64,000 nt of DNA from Sulfitobacter sp. BSw21498 (GTDB lineage: Bacteria > Pseudomonadota > Alphaproteobacteria > Rhodobacterales > Rhodobacteraceae): contig NZ_CP040753.1 in assembly GCF_006064855.1 (NCBI RefSeq), forward strand, positions 1,922,001 through 1,986,000, given 5' to 3'. How positions within the stretch are numbered: the stretch's first letter is position 1; each line of letters begins with the position of its first letter. Below the pieces are notes generated by a model, which ran no database searches, was not told the origin of the DNA, and saw only the letters and a list, made by a program, of their open reading frames with translations. Below are positions 46,353 through 55,681 of this stretch, piece by piece. The position numbers and the translations under genes were made by a program.

Positions 46353-46937
46353 CTACCCCGCGGCGGTTTTGCCCCGTCTGTCGCCGCGCAGCTGCGCATA
46401 AAGCACATGGGTTCGCCAGCGACCGTCGATTTGCAGATAGCTTTGGGCGACGCCCTCGTATTTGAAGCCGGTTTTTTCCAGCAACCCGCGCGAGGCGATG
46501 TTTTCAGGCAGGCAGGCGGCCTCTACCCGGCTGATGTCCAGACGGGTGAATGCGTGGTGCACTGTCGCTTCGATCGCTTCGCGCATATAACCACGGCGAG
46601 CGAATTGTTCGCCGGTCCAATAGCCCAATGTCCCCGCCTGTGCGGGACCCCGGCGGATGTTATCAAGCGTGATCGCACCGATCAGCATGTTGTCTTTGCG
46701 CCGGATCAGGAACAACGGCAGCGCGGTGCCCGCAGAGACAGAGCGGTTCGCCCAATAGACCCGATTGGTAAATGCCTTGCGCGACAGATGGTCCGGTGCC
46801 CAAGACGGCTCCCACGGGGAAAGATAGGTGCTGCTGTCCGACCGCAAGGTTGCCCAAGGGCGGAAGTCAGCATGCACCGGCGGGCGCAAGGTCAGCCTTT
46901 CGGTTTCAATGGCCAGCTTTCGTTTCAGCAGTTGCAT
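46353..46937 (-). CDS. RimJ/RimL-type GNAT acetyltransferase
   Basis: A 194-residue acetyltransferase of the RimJ/RimL type: IETERLTLRPPVHADFRPWATLR at the start, then LGYWTGEQFARRGYMREAI (acetyl-CoA loop) and ENIASRGLLEKTGFKYEGV. It may acetylate protein N-termini, but no substrate is known. Its ATG overlaps the M16 peptidase stop (TGATG), so it is co-translated with it. Confidence 0.88.
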   Translation of the reverse strand: MQLLKRKLAIETERLTLRPPVHADFRPWATLRSDSSTYLSPWEPSWAPDHLSRKAFTNRVYWANRSVSAGTALPLFLIRRKDNMLIGAITLDNIRRGPAQAGTLGYWTGEQFARRGYMREAIEATVHHAFTRLDISRVEAACLPENIASRGLLEKTGFKYEGVAQSYLQIDGRWRTHVLYAQLRGDRRGKTAAG

Positions 46938-48199
46938 CAGGCAGCGCGACGCTCCTGCAGCTCTTCCAAAGTGGGGGCCCCATCGACCGGACCATAAAGT
47001 GCCAGCGCGGCAGGTGCACTTGCGGCCATGTTCTGGGCAAAATCACGCACGTCACCGGTGGTCACGGCATCAATCTGCGCGATGGTTTCTTCCAGCGGAG
47101 GCACGCGGTCCCAGATCTGGATCAGACGCGCCAGTCGTTCGGCACGGTTTGACGGGCTTTCCAGCCCCATCAGCAGCCCTGCCTTCATCTGCGCCCGTGC
47201 CCGCGCGACCTCGGCCGGGGACATGTCAGAGGCAGCGCGCTTCATCTCGTCAATGGTGATGCCTGCAAGTTCGGGCAGCTGTTCGCCACTTGTGCCGGCA
47301 TAGACCGTCATCATGCCTGTATCGGCATAGGCCCCTGCCTGCGCAAAGATCGTATAGCACAGTCCACGGTTCTCGCGGACCTCCTGGAACAGGCGGCTCG
47401 ACATGCCGCCCCCAAGCGCGGAGGCATAGATTTGCGCGACATAGATATCATCAGCGCGGTAGCCGGGGGATTCGAAGCCGAGCGCGAAATGGGCTTGCTC
47501 TAGCGGTTTCAATTGGCGCACTTCGCCGCCGCTGAACTTGGCCGCATCGACATCGAACAAGGGTTTGGGTGGCATATCACCAAACAGCTGTTCGGCCAGA
47601 CGCACGATCTCATCGTGATCGACGGCACCGGCTGCGGCGAGGATCATCTGGTCGGGACCGTAGTGCTCGCCGATAAAGCCTGACAGGTCCTCGCGGGTGA
47701 AGTTCGACACGCGCTCGGACGGCCCAAGAATGGTGCGTCCGATGGGCTGGTTGGGATAGGCCTTTTCCTGCAACCAATCGAAAATCACGTCGTCCGGCGT
47801 ATCTAGCGCTTGGCCGATCTCTTGCAGGATCACGCCGCGCTCTACCTCTATCTCACCGTTATCAAGCACCGGATTGCGCAGGATATCAGCGATCACATCC
47901 AGCCCGAGCGACACGTCGTTTTCCAGCACGCGCACGTAGTACGCCGTCACTTCGCGCGAGGTATAGGCGTTGATATAGCCGCCTACGTCTTCTATCGCCT
48001 CGGCGATTTGCAGCGATGTGCGCTTGGCCGTGCCTTTAAACGCCATATGCTCAAGGAAATGCGCGATACCGTTTTGCGTGGCCGTTTCATGCCGCGCACC
48101 CGCCGAGACCCAAACCCCGATAGACGCCGACGCGAGCCCAGGCATATGTTCGGTTACAATGCGAAAGCCGTTGGACAGGCGGTGTTGTTGCAAGCTCAC
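46937..48199 (-). CDS. M16-family zinc metallopeptidase
   Basis: A 420-residue protein of the processing-peptidase class. The inverted zinc motif His47-x2-Glu50-His51 is in IAHFLEHMAFKGTAKR, with a further Glu in EVERGVILQEIGQ, and the C-terminal domain retains ALGGGMSSRLFQEVRENRGLCYTI. Starts with GTG, overlapping the thrC stop by GTGA. It probably degrades small peptides in the cytoplasm or periplasm; no signal peptide is seen. Confidence 0.9.
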   Translation of the reverse strand: MSLQQHRLSNGFRIVTEHMPGLASASIGVWVSAGARHETATQNGIAHFLEHMAFKGTAKRTSLQIAEAIEDVGGYINAYTSREVTAYYVRVLENDVSLGLDVIADILRNPVLDNGEIEVERGVILQEIGQALDTPDDVIFDWLQEKAYPNQPIGRTILGPSERVSNFTREDLSGFIGEHYGPDQMILAAAGAVDHDEIVRLAEQLFGDMPPKPLFDVDAAKFSGGEVRQLKPLEQAHFALGFESPGYRADDIYVAQIYASALGGGMSSRLFQEVRENRGLCYTIFAQAGAYADTGMMTVYAGTSGEQLPELAGITIDEMKRAASDMSPAEVARARAQMKAGLLMGLESPSNRAERLARLIQIWDRVPPLEETIAQIDAVTTGDVRDFAQNMAASAPAALALYGPVDGAPTLEELQERRAA

Positions 48200-49584
48200 T
48201 GAGCAATGCCCCCTTTGATAATATCTTTAAGCGCCTCAAGATCGTTCGGCACGCGGGTCACGCGTTCTTCGCGGTCAAACAGATCGGCCATGTGTTCCGG
48301 CAGCGGCGGGCGCACGCCAGTGGCGGCTTCCACGGCATCAGGGAATTTGGCCGGATGCGCAGTGGCCAGTGTGATCATCGGCGTCGCGGGATCGCGCAAA
48401 GCGGCCCCCACACGCACACCGATGGCGGAATGCGGGCACAGCAGCTCGTTTGTGTCGGCGTAGAAAGCCTTGATCGTTTCGCTGGTTTCGTCTTCGGAAA
48501 CGCGGCCCGATTTATAGGTGTTCTGTAGATCGCGCAGGGCATTGTCGCCTACGTCAAACCCGCCCTTGGCCAGATCGTCCATCAGGGTGTTGATCGCGTC
48601 ACTGTCCTGCCCATAGGCAAAATACAACGCGCGTTCAAAGTTGGAGCTCACCTGAATATCCATCGACGGGCTGATCGAGGCATGGACCTCGCCCTTGTGG
48701 TATCCGCCCGTGGTCAGGCAGCGGTGCAAAATGTCGTTCTGGTTTGTGGCGACGACCAGATCGGCAATCGGCAGCCCCATTTCACGCGCGATATAGCCCG
48801 CGAAGATATCGCCAAAGTTGCCCGTAGGCACGGTAAAGCTGACTTTGCGGTCCAACGCGCCCATGGCCAGCCCTGCGGTAAAGTAATAGACCACCTGCGC
48901 CAGCACGCGGCCCCAGTTGATGCTGTTGACCCCTGCCAGTTGCACCCCGTCGCGGAAGGCGTGATCGTTGAACATATCCTTCAGACGGGCCTGACAATCG
49001 TCGAAATCACCGTCCAGCGCCAGCGCGTGAACGTTGCTTTCGGATGGCGTGGTCATCTGGCGACGCTGCACGTCGGACACCCGGCCATGGGGGAAGAGGA
49101 TAAACACATCGACGTTGTCCAGCCCGCGAAACGCCTCGATTGCGGCAGAGCCGGTATCGCCGGAAGTCGCACCAACGATGGTCACCCGTTCGCCCTTGCG
49201 TGACAGCGCGGCCTGAAACATGTGGCCGATCAGCTGCATGGCGAAATCCTTGAACGCCAGCGTGGGGCCGTGGAACAGCTCTAGCAGGAAGTGGCCCTGT
49301 TCAAGCTGTACCAATGGGGCACGAACGGTGTGATTGAACCCGGCATAGGCCTTGGCGATCAGCGTCTTGAATTCCTCGTCGCTGAACGTGTCACCAACAA
49401 AGGGTTTCATCACGCGAAAGGCGACATCCTCGTAGGACATCGCGGCCATCTCGCGCAGTTCATCGGTGCTGAGTGTCGGGATCGTTTCGGGCACATACAG
49501 ACCGCCGTCACGGGCAAGGCCGGTCAGCAGCGCCTCTTCAAACGACAAAACGGGGGCGGAACCACGGGTAGAGACATAACGCAT
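48196..49584 (-). CDS. thrC: Threonine synthase
   Basis: A 462-residue PLP enzyme converting O-phosphohomoserine to threonine. MRYVSTRG at the N terminus, GPTLAFKDFAMQ with the PLP lysine, ATSGDTGSAAIEAF and FTVPTGNFGDIFAGY are characteristic. ATG 49582-49584 is preferred over a frame extending to 49674. It lies 8 bases after surf1 and overlaps the M16 peptidase gene. Confidence 0.96.
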   Translation of the reverse strand: MRYVSTRGSAPVLSFEEALLTGLARDGGLYVPETIPTLSTDELREMAAMSYEDVAFRVMKPFVGDTFSDEEFKTLIAKAYAGFNHTVRAPLVQLEQGHFLLELFHGPTLAFKDFAMQLIGHMFQAALSRKGERVTIVGATSGDTGSAAIEAFRGLDNVDVFILFPHGRVSDVQRRQMTTPSESNVHALALDGDFDDCQARLKDMFNDHAFRDGVQLAGVNSINWGRVLAQVVYYFTAGLAMGALDRKVSFTVPTGNFGDIFAGYIAREMGLPIADLVVATNQNDILHRCLTTGGYHKGEVHASISPSMDIQVSSNFERALYFAYGQDSDAINTLMDDLAKGGFDVGDNALRDLQNTYKSGRVSEDETSETIKAFYADTNELLCPHSAIGVRVGAALRDPATPMITLATAHPAKFPDAVEAATGVRPPLPEHMADLFDREERVTRVPNDLEALKDIIKGGIAQ

Positions 49585-49592
49585 AGGGTTGG

Positions 49593-50273
49593 TCAGCTTT
49601 CGGTTTTGGGTGCGCGGCGGCGGCGCAGGAAGAAAAGGCTCATCCCAAGCCAGATCGCGGCAAGAGAGAACCAAGTGATCGCATATTGCAAGTGATCGTT
49701 GGGAATTCGGGCGGTATCAACAGGCAACGGGCTGATCCCCGCTGCCGGCGGGGTGCTGCTGCGTGTGACCAGCAGCACAGGCTGCGTGCCAAGGGTTTGG
49801 GCCATGGCTGGCACATCGCGGGCAAACCAGATGTTGCCCTTCAGGTCGGCCTCGGGCGTGAAGCTATCGGTTTCCTGCGGCCATTGCAGATTGCCCGTGA
49901 TGGTTGCGGGGCCATCGGAGCGCGCGGCGCCCTTGGCGCTGGCCACCGCGAAACCGCGATCCACCATGATCCGGCGACCATCCTCAAGCACGAAGGGTGT
50001 GATGATCCGGTAGCCTGCACCGACGTCCTTCTGGGACACGAGCACGTGCACCTCGCCCTGTTCGAACGCGCCCGACACGGTCACGGGCAGATAGGCGTCA
50101 AGGTCGCGGTTCACCGACGCAGGCAAGTCAACCGGTGCGGCAGCGATGCGGGTGTTGATGTCGGCGATGATCGCCTCTTTCCAGGCCAACCGCTGAAACT
50201 GCCAAACGCCCAGCCATATCAGGGTAGCGGCGCCGCCAAGGCCGACAATCAGCAGGAATAGCGTGCGACGCAT
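49593..50273 (-). CDS. SURF1-family cytochrome oxidase assembly protein
   Basis: A 226-residue membrane protein (two helices at the ends: LFLLIVGLGGAATLIWLGVWQFQRLAWKE and AITWFSLAAIWLGMSLFFL), with a large periplasmic part between, including VDRGFAVASAKG and WFARDVPAMA. SURF1 helps heme a insertion into subunit I. ATG 50273 is favoured over the frame start at 50330. Sits 120 bases after ctaE, with a hairpin in the gap. Confidence 0.93.
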   Translation of the reverse strand: MRRTLFLLIVGLGGAATLIWLGVWQFQRLAWKEAIIADINTRIAAAPVDLPASVNRDLDAYLPVTVSGAFEQGEVHVLVSQKDVGAGYRIITPFVLEDGRRIMVDRGFAVASAKGAARSDGPATITGNLQWPQETDSFTPEADLKGNIWFARDVPAMAQTLGTQPVLLVTRSSTPPAAGISPLPVDTARIPNDHLQYAITWFSLAAIWLGMSLFFLRRRRAPKTES

Positions 50274-50316
50274 AAAGCTCTCTTGAGGTTGGCACCCGTG
50301 GTCGGGTGGCGGCAAT

Positions 50317-50352
50317 GCAAAGGCGCGCAAGGTCCCCCTCGCGCGCCTTTGC
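50317..50352. terminator. 12-bp stem hairpin between ctaE and surf1
   Basis: GCAAAGGCGCGC (50317-50328) pairs perfectly with 50341-50352, and TTTT follows on the plus strand. On the minus strand the genes read through it without a T-run, so it may be an attenuator or RNA-stabilising hairpin of the cytochrome oxidase operon. Confidence 0.5.
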
Positions 50353-50392
50353 TTTTAGTGATTGCGGCCCGATTTGCAAGCCGACTGCGGGC

Positions 50393-51196
50393 TTAGATGC
50401 CCCACATATAGACGGCGAAGAAAAGGAACAGCCAGACCACATCCACAAAGTGCCAGTACCAAGCAGCGGCCTCAAAGCCGACGTGCTGCTCTTGGGTAAA
50501 GTGGCCTTTGATCGCGCGGACCAGACAGACCGCCAAGAAGATCGTACCGATTGCAACGTGGAAACCGTGGAAACCCGTCGCCATGAAGAAGCTGGAGAAG
50601 AACAGGTCGCCCCCGAAGGTCCAATCGTCGTGGACCAGCAGTTCGTAATACTCATAGGCTTGAAACGCGGTGAACAGCATGCCCAGAACGATCGCGATGG
50701 ACAGGCCGGCGATCAGGTCTTTGCGGTTGTTCTCGTGGACCAGCGCGTGGTGCGCCCAAGTCACGGCACAGCCCGACAGCAGCAGGATCAGCGTGTTGAT
50801 CAGCGGCAGGTGGAAGGCGTCAACCGGGATGATATCCGGCTGCACATAGGTGGAGCCCGGAAATTCGTCCATCGGGTACAGGGCTTCTTTGAAGAAGGTC
50901 CAGAACCACGCGACAAAGAACATCACTTCGGACATGATGAACAGGATGAAGCCATAGCGCAGACCGATGCGCACGACGTTGGTGTGATCGCCGACGTGGC
51001 TTTCGGCGACAACCTCGGACCACCATCCGAACATGCAATACAGCACAGCAACCAGACCACCCAAGAAAACGAAGGGGGTTACATCGTGCATCCAGAAAAC
51101 ACCACCAACCAGCATGACGCAGCCGGCAATGGAGCTGAGCAATGGCCATGTGGACGGCGGCAGAATGTGGTAGTCATGGTTCTTTTCATGGGCCAT
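50393..51196 (-). CDS. ctaE: Cytochrome c oxidase subunit III
   Basis: A 267-residue subunit of the aa3-type terminal oxidase with seven helices. Starts [25 protein letters not shown] and ends [27 protein letters not shown], both typical. [24 protein letters not shown] and [20 protein letters not shown] are conserved. Leftward, 23 bases after ctaG. Confidence 0.97.
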   Translation of the reverse strand: MAHEKNHDYHILPPSTWPLLSSIAGCVMLVGGVFWMHDVTPFVFLGGLVAVLYCMFGWWSEVVAESHVGDHTNVVRIGLRYGFILFIMSEVMFFVAWFWTFFKEALYPMDEFPGSTYVQPDIIPVDAFHLPLINTLILLLSGCAVTWAHHALVHENNRKDLIAGLSIAIVLGMLFTAFQAYEYYELLVHDDWTFGGDLFFSSFFMATGFHGFHVAIGTIFLAVCLVRAIKGHFTQEQHVGFEAAAWYWHFVDVVWLFLFFAVYMWGI

Positions 51197-51219
51197 TGGT
51201 TCAGTCCCTCACCTTTTTC

Positions 51220-51795
51220 TTAATTCAGGTTTATCGCGCTGTCCTGATCGGGGGCTTCATAGCCCTCGGGCAGGTCAATTTCATAGAACGTATAAGACAG
51301 TGTGATCGTATGTACATACTTGCCATCACGGTCTTCGACGATTTCGGGGTCAACAAAGAAGCTGACGGGCATTTGAACGCGCTCACCGGGGGCGAGCACC
51401 TGTTCAGTAAAGCAAAAGCATTCGATCTTTTCAAAAAACGCCCCGGCGGCATAGGGCGTCACGTTATAAGACGCCTGCCCCGCAACCGGGTGATCGGTGG
51501 GGTTATAGGCCTCGTAAAAGGCTAGCCCTGTTTCACCGATGCGCAGCGTCATCTCGGTTGCAACGGGTTTGAATTCCCACGGCATGTTGTCGTTCAGGCT
51601 ACCGTCAAAACGTACGGTGATCGTCTGGTCAAGAACGTCGCCGTCTGCGCTTGCGACCTGACCCGGCGTCCCGCCAAAGCCGGTGACGCGGCAGAACCAG
51701 TCGTAAAACGGGACAGACGCCCACGCGAGCCCGCCCATCAGAACCACGACAGTGACGGTCTGCATGACAGTCTTGGCGGGTCCGGACAAAGCCAT
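51220..51795 (-). CDS. ctaG: Cytochrome c oxidase assembly protein CtaG/Cox11
   Basis: A 191-residue copper-delivery protein for the CuB site. One N-terminal helix (TVTVVVLMGGLAWASVPFYDWFC), then a periplasmic Ig-like domain with the copper motif FFEKIECFCFTEQVL and a C-terminal TLSYTFYEI. TGATG overlap with the preceding small gene. Confidence 0.96.
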   Translation of the reverse strand: MALSGPAKTVMQTVTVVVLMGGLAWASVPFYDWFCRVTGFGGTPGQVASADGDVLDQTITVRFDGSLNDNMPWEFKPVATEMTLRIGETGLAFYEAYNPTDHPVAGQASYNVTPYAAGAFFEKIECFCFTEQVLAPGERVQMPVSFFVDPEIVEDRDGKYVHTITLSYTFYEIDLPEGYEAPDQDSAINLN

Positions 51796-51971
51796 CAGTT
51801 GCTCTCCTGCGTTTGGATGTCTCCACCCGGCAGATCGTTGAAATCGATGTTGGTGATTTTAACAAAAGTCAGCGCCATGACCAGCACAACAAAGCCAGCC
51901 AAAAGCAGACCAACGCCCAGGTTGCGCCCGCGACGACGGGTGTGAATTTCGTGTTCTGCTCGAATGCCCAT
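51795..51971 (-). CDS. Small CoxF-like membrane protein in oxidase operon
   Basis: A 58-residue protein with one helix (NLGVGLLLAGFVVLVMALTFVKI). Starts at ATG 51969-51971, overlapping the ctaB stop (TAATG), and its stop overlaps ctaG (TGATG). Similar tiny genes sit at this place in many alphaproteobacterial oxidase clusters; its role is probably assembly but is not shown by sequence. Confidence 0.8.
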   Translation of the reverse strand: MGIRAEHEIHTRRRGRNLGVGLLLAGFVVLVMALTFVKITNIDFNDLPGGDIQTQESN

Positions 51972-52906
51972 TACCAGCCTCCCATGCCATAGCCGCGCAG
52001 CGTCGCCTCTACCAGAATGGCCCCGAAGTGCAGGAAAAGATACCACAGGGACAGACGGAAGAACTTGCGCTCTACGCGGAAATCATCAGCTTCGCTGTCA
52101 TCTTCGTCACGCTTCCAGATACGGAACGCGCCAATCAGGAACAGCAGGTTCAAAACGCCGGCGGTGACCAGATAGATCGGCCCACCGATAGTGGTAAAGC
52201 CGGTACCGACAGCCAGAATGACCAGCAAAACAGTATAAGCCAGAATGTGACGACGGGTAGAGCGGCGACCGTGGGTCACGGTCAGCATCGGCACCTTCGC
52301 GTCGTCATAGTCATTGCGCATAAACAGCGCCAAGGCCCAGAAGTGCGGCGGTGTCCACATGAAGATCAGCGCGAACATCAGCCATGCCTCGACAGAGAAG
52401 CTGCCGGTGGCGATAATCCAGCCGATCACAGGCGGGAACGCACCCGCAGCCCCACCGATAACGATGTTCTGCGGTGTCGCGCGCTTGAGCCACATGGAAT
52501 AGAAAACAGCGTAAAAGAGGATCGTGAACAGCAGCATGCCTGCGGCCAGCAGGTTTGCGGCCAGCCCGAGCATCACAACCGACATTCCCGACAGCGCGAC
52601 GCCAATCGCCAACGCTTCGCCCGGCTGGACGCGGCCCGACGGGATCGGGCGGCCTTGGGTCCGGCGCATGATCGCGTCGATGTCAGCGTCCCACCACATG
52701 TTCAGCGCACCAGAGGCCCCTGCCCCGATAGCGACGAACAGGATCGACGCAAAGCCAACAACCGGATGAACAGAGTTCGGCGCGGCCAACATGCCGACAA
52801 GCGCGGTAAAAACCACCAACTGCATGACGCGCGGCTTCATCAGGGCAAAGTAATCCCCGAACTGCGCTTCGTACTCGCCCGCAGGTGTCGTGCTGGTATC
52901 AGTCAT
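51971..52906 (-). CDS. ctaB: Protoheme IX farnesyltransferase (heme O synthase)
   Basis: A 311-residue polytopic UbiA-family enzyme adding a farnesyl group to heme b. The prenyltransferase Asp-rich motif is NMWWDADIDAIMRRTQGRP, and LIFMWTPPHFWALALFMRNDYDDA gives the second motif. Start ATG 52906 chosen by context; upstream in-frame codons exist. Second gene after ctaC. Confidence 0.96.
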   Translation of the reverse strand: MTDTSTTPAGEYEAQFGDYFALMKPRVMQLVVFTALVGMLAAPNSVHPVVGFASILFVAIGAGASGALNMWWDADIDAIMRRTQGRPIPSGRVQPGEALAIGVALSGMSVVMLGLAANLLAAGMLLFTILFYAVFYSMWLKRATPQNIVIGGAAGAFPPVIGWIIATGSFSVEAWLMFALIFMWTPPHFWALALFMRNDYDDAKVPMLTVTHGRRSTRRHILAYTVLLVILAVGTGFTTIGGPIYLVTAGVLNLLFLIGAFRIWKRDEDDSEADDFRVERKFFRLSLWYLFLHFGAILVEATLRGYGMGGW

Positions 52907-52971
52907 GCGATCTCTCATACAAAAGGAACCCGGGGCGCGCACGTCGCGCACCCCGCATCAGCAATTGTGCC

Positions 52972-53868
52972 TTACTTGGACGCAACGGTCAGAGCTTGCG
53001 GAATGCCCGCATACTCTTCTTTCGCGTTACCCAGCCACTGTGCGTAAACCTCTTCCGAGACGACTTTCACAGTGATCGGCATATAGGCGTGGGCGTTGCC
53101 GCACAATTCGGAGCACTGGCCAAAGTACACGCCTTCTTTCTCGGCGGTGAACCATGTTTCCGCCAGACGGCCAGGTACAGCGTCTTGCTTTACGCCGAAG
53201 GCAGGCATTGCCCACGAATGGATCACGTCGGACCCCGTGACCTGAACCACGATCGTTTTGCCCACGGGGATCACGACAGCGGTATCGGTCGCCAGCAGGA
53301 ACTGCCGCTCGGTATAGCCGGCGGCTTCGAGCTGGGCGATGACCTCGGGTGTTTTGCGGTTTTCACCACCAACAGCAGGCGCACCGATCATGTAGCTGTC
53401 AAAGCCAAAGCCTTCGTCGACATAATCATAGGACCAGTACCACTGGTTGCCCGTTGCCTTGATCGTCAGATCAGCTTGGGGAATTTCCTGTTGGCGGAAC
53501 AGGATTGGCAGCGAATAGGCCCCGATCAGTACCAGAATCAGGATAGGTGCAACGGTCCAAAGGATCTCGACCGGCGTGTGGTGCGTAAAAGAAGCCGCAA
53601 CAGGGTTGCGCTTCTTATTGTAGCGGAACGCCACCCAAAGGATCAAACCGGTGACGAAGATGGTGATCAAGGTGATGATGATCAGGATAAGATAGTCCAG
53701 ATCGTGGATGTCTTGCGCCACGCGGGTGACGGCTGGCTGAAAGCCCATCTTGCCGTCAATCGGCTCACCAATGATTTCCAGCCCGTCGATGCGAAGGTTT
53801 TCCTGCGCCATTGCTGGCACGGCGGAAAAAGCGGCCATGAGACCCGAAAAAGAGAGAAGATGTTTCAT
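52972..53868 (-). CDS. ctaC: Cytochrome c oxidase subunit II
   Basis: A 298-residue periplasm-facing subunit with signal peptide (to about residue 21), two membrane helices (DYLILIIITLITIFVTGLILWV, LWTVAPILILVLIGAYSL) and the CuA domain. CuA ligands His217, Cys252, Glu254, Cys256, His260 and Met263 are all present (GQCSELCGNAHAYMP). Leading gene of the leftward oxidase cluster. Subunit I is not encoded nearby. Confidence 0.98.
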   Translation of the reverse strand: MKHLLSFSGLMAAFSAVPAMAQENLRIDGLEIIGEPIDGKMGFQPAVTRVAQDIHDLDYLILIIITLITIFVTGLILWVAFRYNKKRNPVAASFTHHTPVEILWTVAPILILVLIGAYSLPILFRQQEIPQADLTIKATGNQWYWSYDYVDEGFGFDSYMIGAPAVGGENRKTPEVIAQLEAAGYTERQFLLATDTAVVIPVGKTIVVQVTGSDVIHSWAMPAFGVKQDAVPGRLAETWFTAEKEGVYFGQCSELCGNAHAYMPITVKVVSEEVYAQWLGNAKEEYAGIPQALTVASK

Positions 53869-54047
53869 ATGTCGTCCTGATCTTGTGACCATTGATAAGC
53901 GAATCCCAGCACCACCCCGCAAATGGAGTCAGCTGTCCCGTTGTAATCTTTACGCTTACAATCATATTCTAACTTCAAGATAAAGACTTCTGCTTGCGTC
54001 AAACGGACGCGAAGCGATTTTTATGACACGATTCAAGGAACATTTTT

Positions 54048-55472
54048 ATGAGCCAGCCGCCTTTCAACCCCTTTGAGGCGCAGCTTGACCGTGACGCCGC
54101 ACTGTCCATCCTGCGTGACGCTGTTGCAGGTGCCGATGACGGGGAACTGTTTTTCGAGCGCCGCCGCTCCGAAGGGTTGGTGTTTGACGACGGGCGACTG
54201 AAAACAGCGAGCTACGACGCTTCCGAAGGGTTCGGGCTGCGCGCCGTGCGCGGCGATGTGTCAGGGTATGCCCACTCGACCGAGATCACAGAGGCCGCTT
54301 TGCGCCGCGCAAGCGAGACGGCGCGGCTGGCCGTGGGTGCGGGAGGTGGCACTTGGGCGGACGCGCCCGCAGCGACCAATCAAAAGCTTTATACCGACGA
54401 AGACCCGATCGCTGGCGCGGCCTTCCCCGTCAAGGTCGACACCCTGCGCGAGATCGATGATTTCGCCCGCAGCCTGGATTCCCGTGTCGTGCAGGTCTCT
54501 GCCTCTATTTCTGCCTCCATCCAAGAAGTCGAAATACTGCGCCCCGAAGGAAAATCCGTCCGCGATGTGCGCCCCATGACGCGGGTCAACGTGTCGGTGA
54601 TCGTAGAACAAGACGGACGCCGCGAAAGCGGAACCGCGGGCGGCGGTGGCCGTGTCGGGCTGGACGGGCTGCTGGACCCCGCCGACTGGCAGGCCAAAAT
54701 TCGCGAGGCTTTGCGCATCGCCTGCGTGAACCTGCGCGCCGTGCCTGCCCCTGCGGGGATGATGGATGTGGTGCTTGGCCCCGGCTGGCCCGGTATCTTG
54801 TTGCACGAGGCCATTGGCCACGGGCTGGAAGGCGATTTTAACCGCAAGGGATCAAGCGCGTTTGCAGGCCTCATGGGGCAGCGCATCGCGGCCAAAGGCG
54901 TGACGGTGCTGGATGACGGCACGCTGCCTGATCGGCGCGGGTCTATCTCTATTGATGACGAAGGCACGCCCTCGGCCAAGAATGTGCTGATCGAGGACGG
55001 CGTGCTGGTCGGCTATATGCAGGACCGGCAGAACGCGCGACTTATGGGGGTTGCCCCGACCGGTAATGGCCGCCGCGAATCCTATGCACACGCGCCGATG
55101 CCGCGCATGACCAACACCTATATGCTGGGCGGTGACGTGGCCCCCGGTGATATCGTCGCCGACCTGAAGGACGGTATTTATGCTGTCGGCTTTGGCGGCG
55201 GTCAGGTGGATATCACCAACGGCAAGTTCGTGTTCTCCTGCACCGAAGCCTACCGCGTGCGCAACGGGGTCGTGGGCGATCCGGTCAAAGGGGCCACTCT
55301 GATTGGCGATGGTGCCACCGCGCTGCAGCAGATTCGCGCCATCGGCAACGACCCCGCGCTCGACCCAGGGATGGGCAATTGCGGCAAAGCGGGCCAATGG
55401 GTGCCCGTTGGTGTTGGACAGCCGACATTGATGATCGGCGGGTTGACCGTCGGCGGTGCCGCCGCTGCATAA
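54048..55472 (+). CDS. tldD: Metalloprotease TldD
   Basis: A 474-residue cytoplasmic metallopeptidase that acts with TldE (PmbA) on antitoxins and peptide precursors. The zinc motif is HEAIGHGLEGDFNRKGSS (His at about 253), with GGGQVDITNGKFVFSCTEAYRV and a C-terminal GNCGKAGQWVPVGVGQPTLMIGGLTVGG. Divergent from ctaC. TldE is not in the window. Confidence 0.95.
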   Translation: MSQPPFNPFEAQLDRDAALSILRDAVAGADDGELFFERRRSEGLVFDDGRLKTASYDASEGFGLRAVRGDVSGYAHSTEITEAALRRASETARLAVGAGGGTWADAPAATNQKLYTDEDPIAGAAFPVKVDTLREIDDFARSLDSRVVQVSASISASIQEVEILRPEGKSVRDVRPMTRVNVSVIVEQDGRRESGTAGGGGRVGLDGLLDPADWQAKIREALRIACVNLRAVPAPAGMMDVVLGPGWPGILLHEAIGHGLEGDFNRKGSSAFAGLMGQRIAAKGVTVLDDGTLPDRRGSISIDDEGTPSAKNVLIEDGVLVGYMQDRQNARLMGVAPTGNGRRESYAHAPMPRMTNTYMLGGDVAPGDIVADLKDGIYAVGFGGGQVDITNGKFVFSCTEAYRVRNGVVGDPVKGATLIGDGATALQQIRAIGNDPALDPGMGNCGKAGQWVPVGVGQPTLMIGGLTVGGAAAA

Positions 55473-55530
55473 TGGGCTAATGGGCAACCGGATGGGCGGG
55501 GGTGACGCGCTCCATCCGGTTGATCCAACA

Positions 55531-55586
55531 TGGGCGTGAAATCAGCGGCGTGAGATCAGGGGCGTGAGATCACGGGCGTGAAGGTC
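55531..55586. repeat. Four tandem 14-bp direct repeats
   Basis: Between tldD and dprA, four consecutive units of consensus NGGGCGTGARATCA: TGGGCGTGAAATCA, GCGGCGTGAGATCA, GGGGCGTGAGATCA and CGGGCGTGAAGGTC. The last one diverges at its end. There are no spacers of a CRISPR type. Confidence 0.85.
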
Positions 55587-55681
55587 CACAAACTCTATTC
55601 AAGTCAAATTAGTTCGACGCCGTTCATACTCTGTTAAGCAGCTTTGCCTAGAACTGGTGGAGCAACGGACGGAGACACGGG

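Noticed and set aside
52028..53047. 339-codon plus-strand frame opposite ctaB/ctaC
   Set aside because: Opposite real oxidase genes; Gln/Arg-rich, no motif.
55531..55586. CRISPR array at the tandem repeats
   Set aside because: Units abut with no spacers and are only 14 bp; no cas genes nearby.
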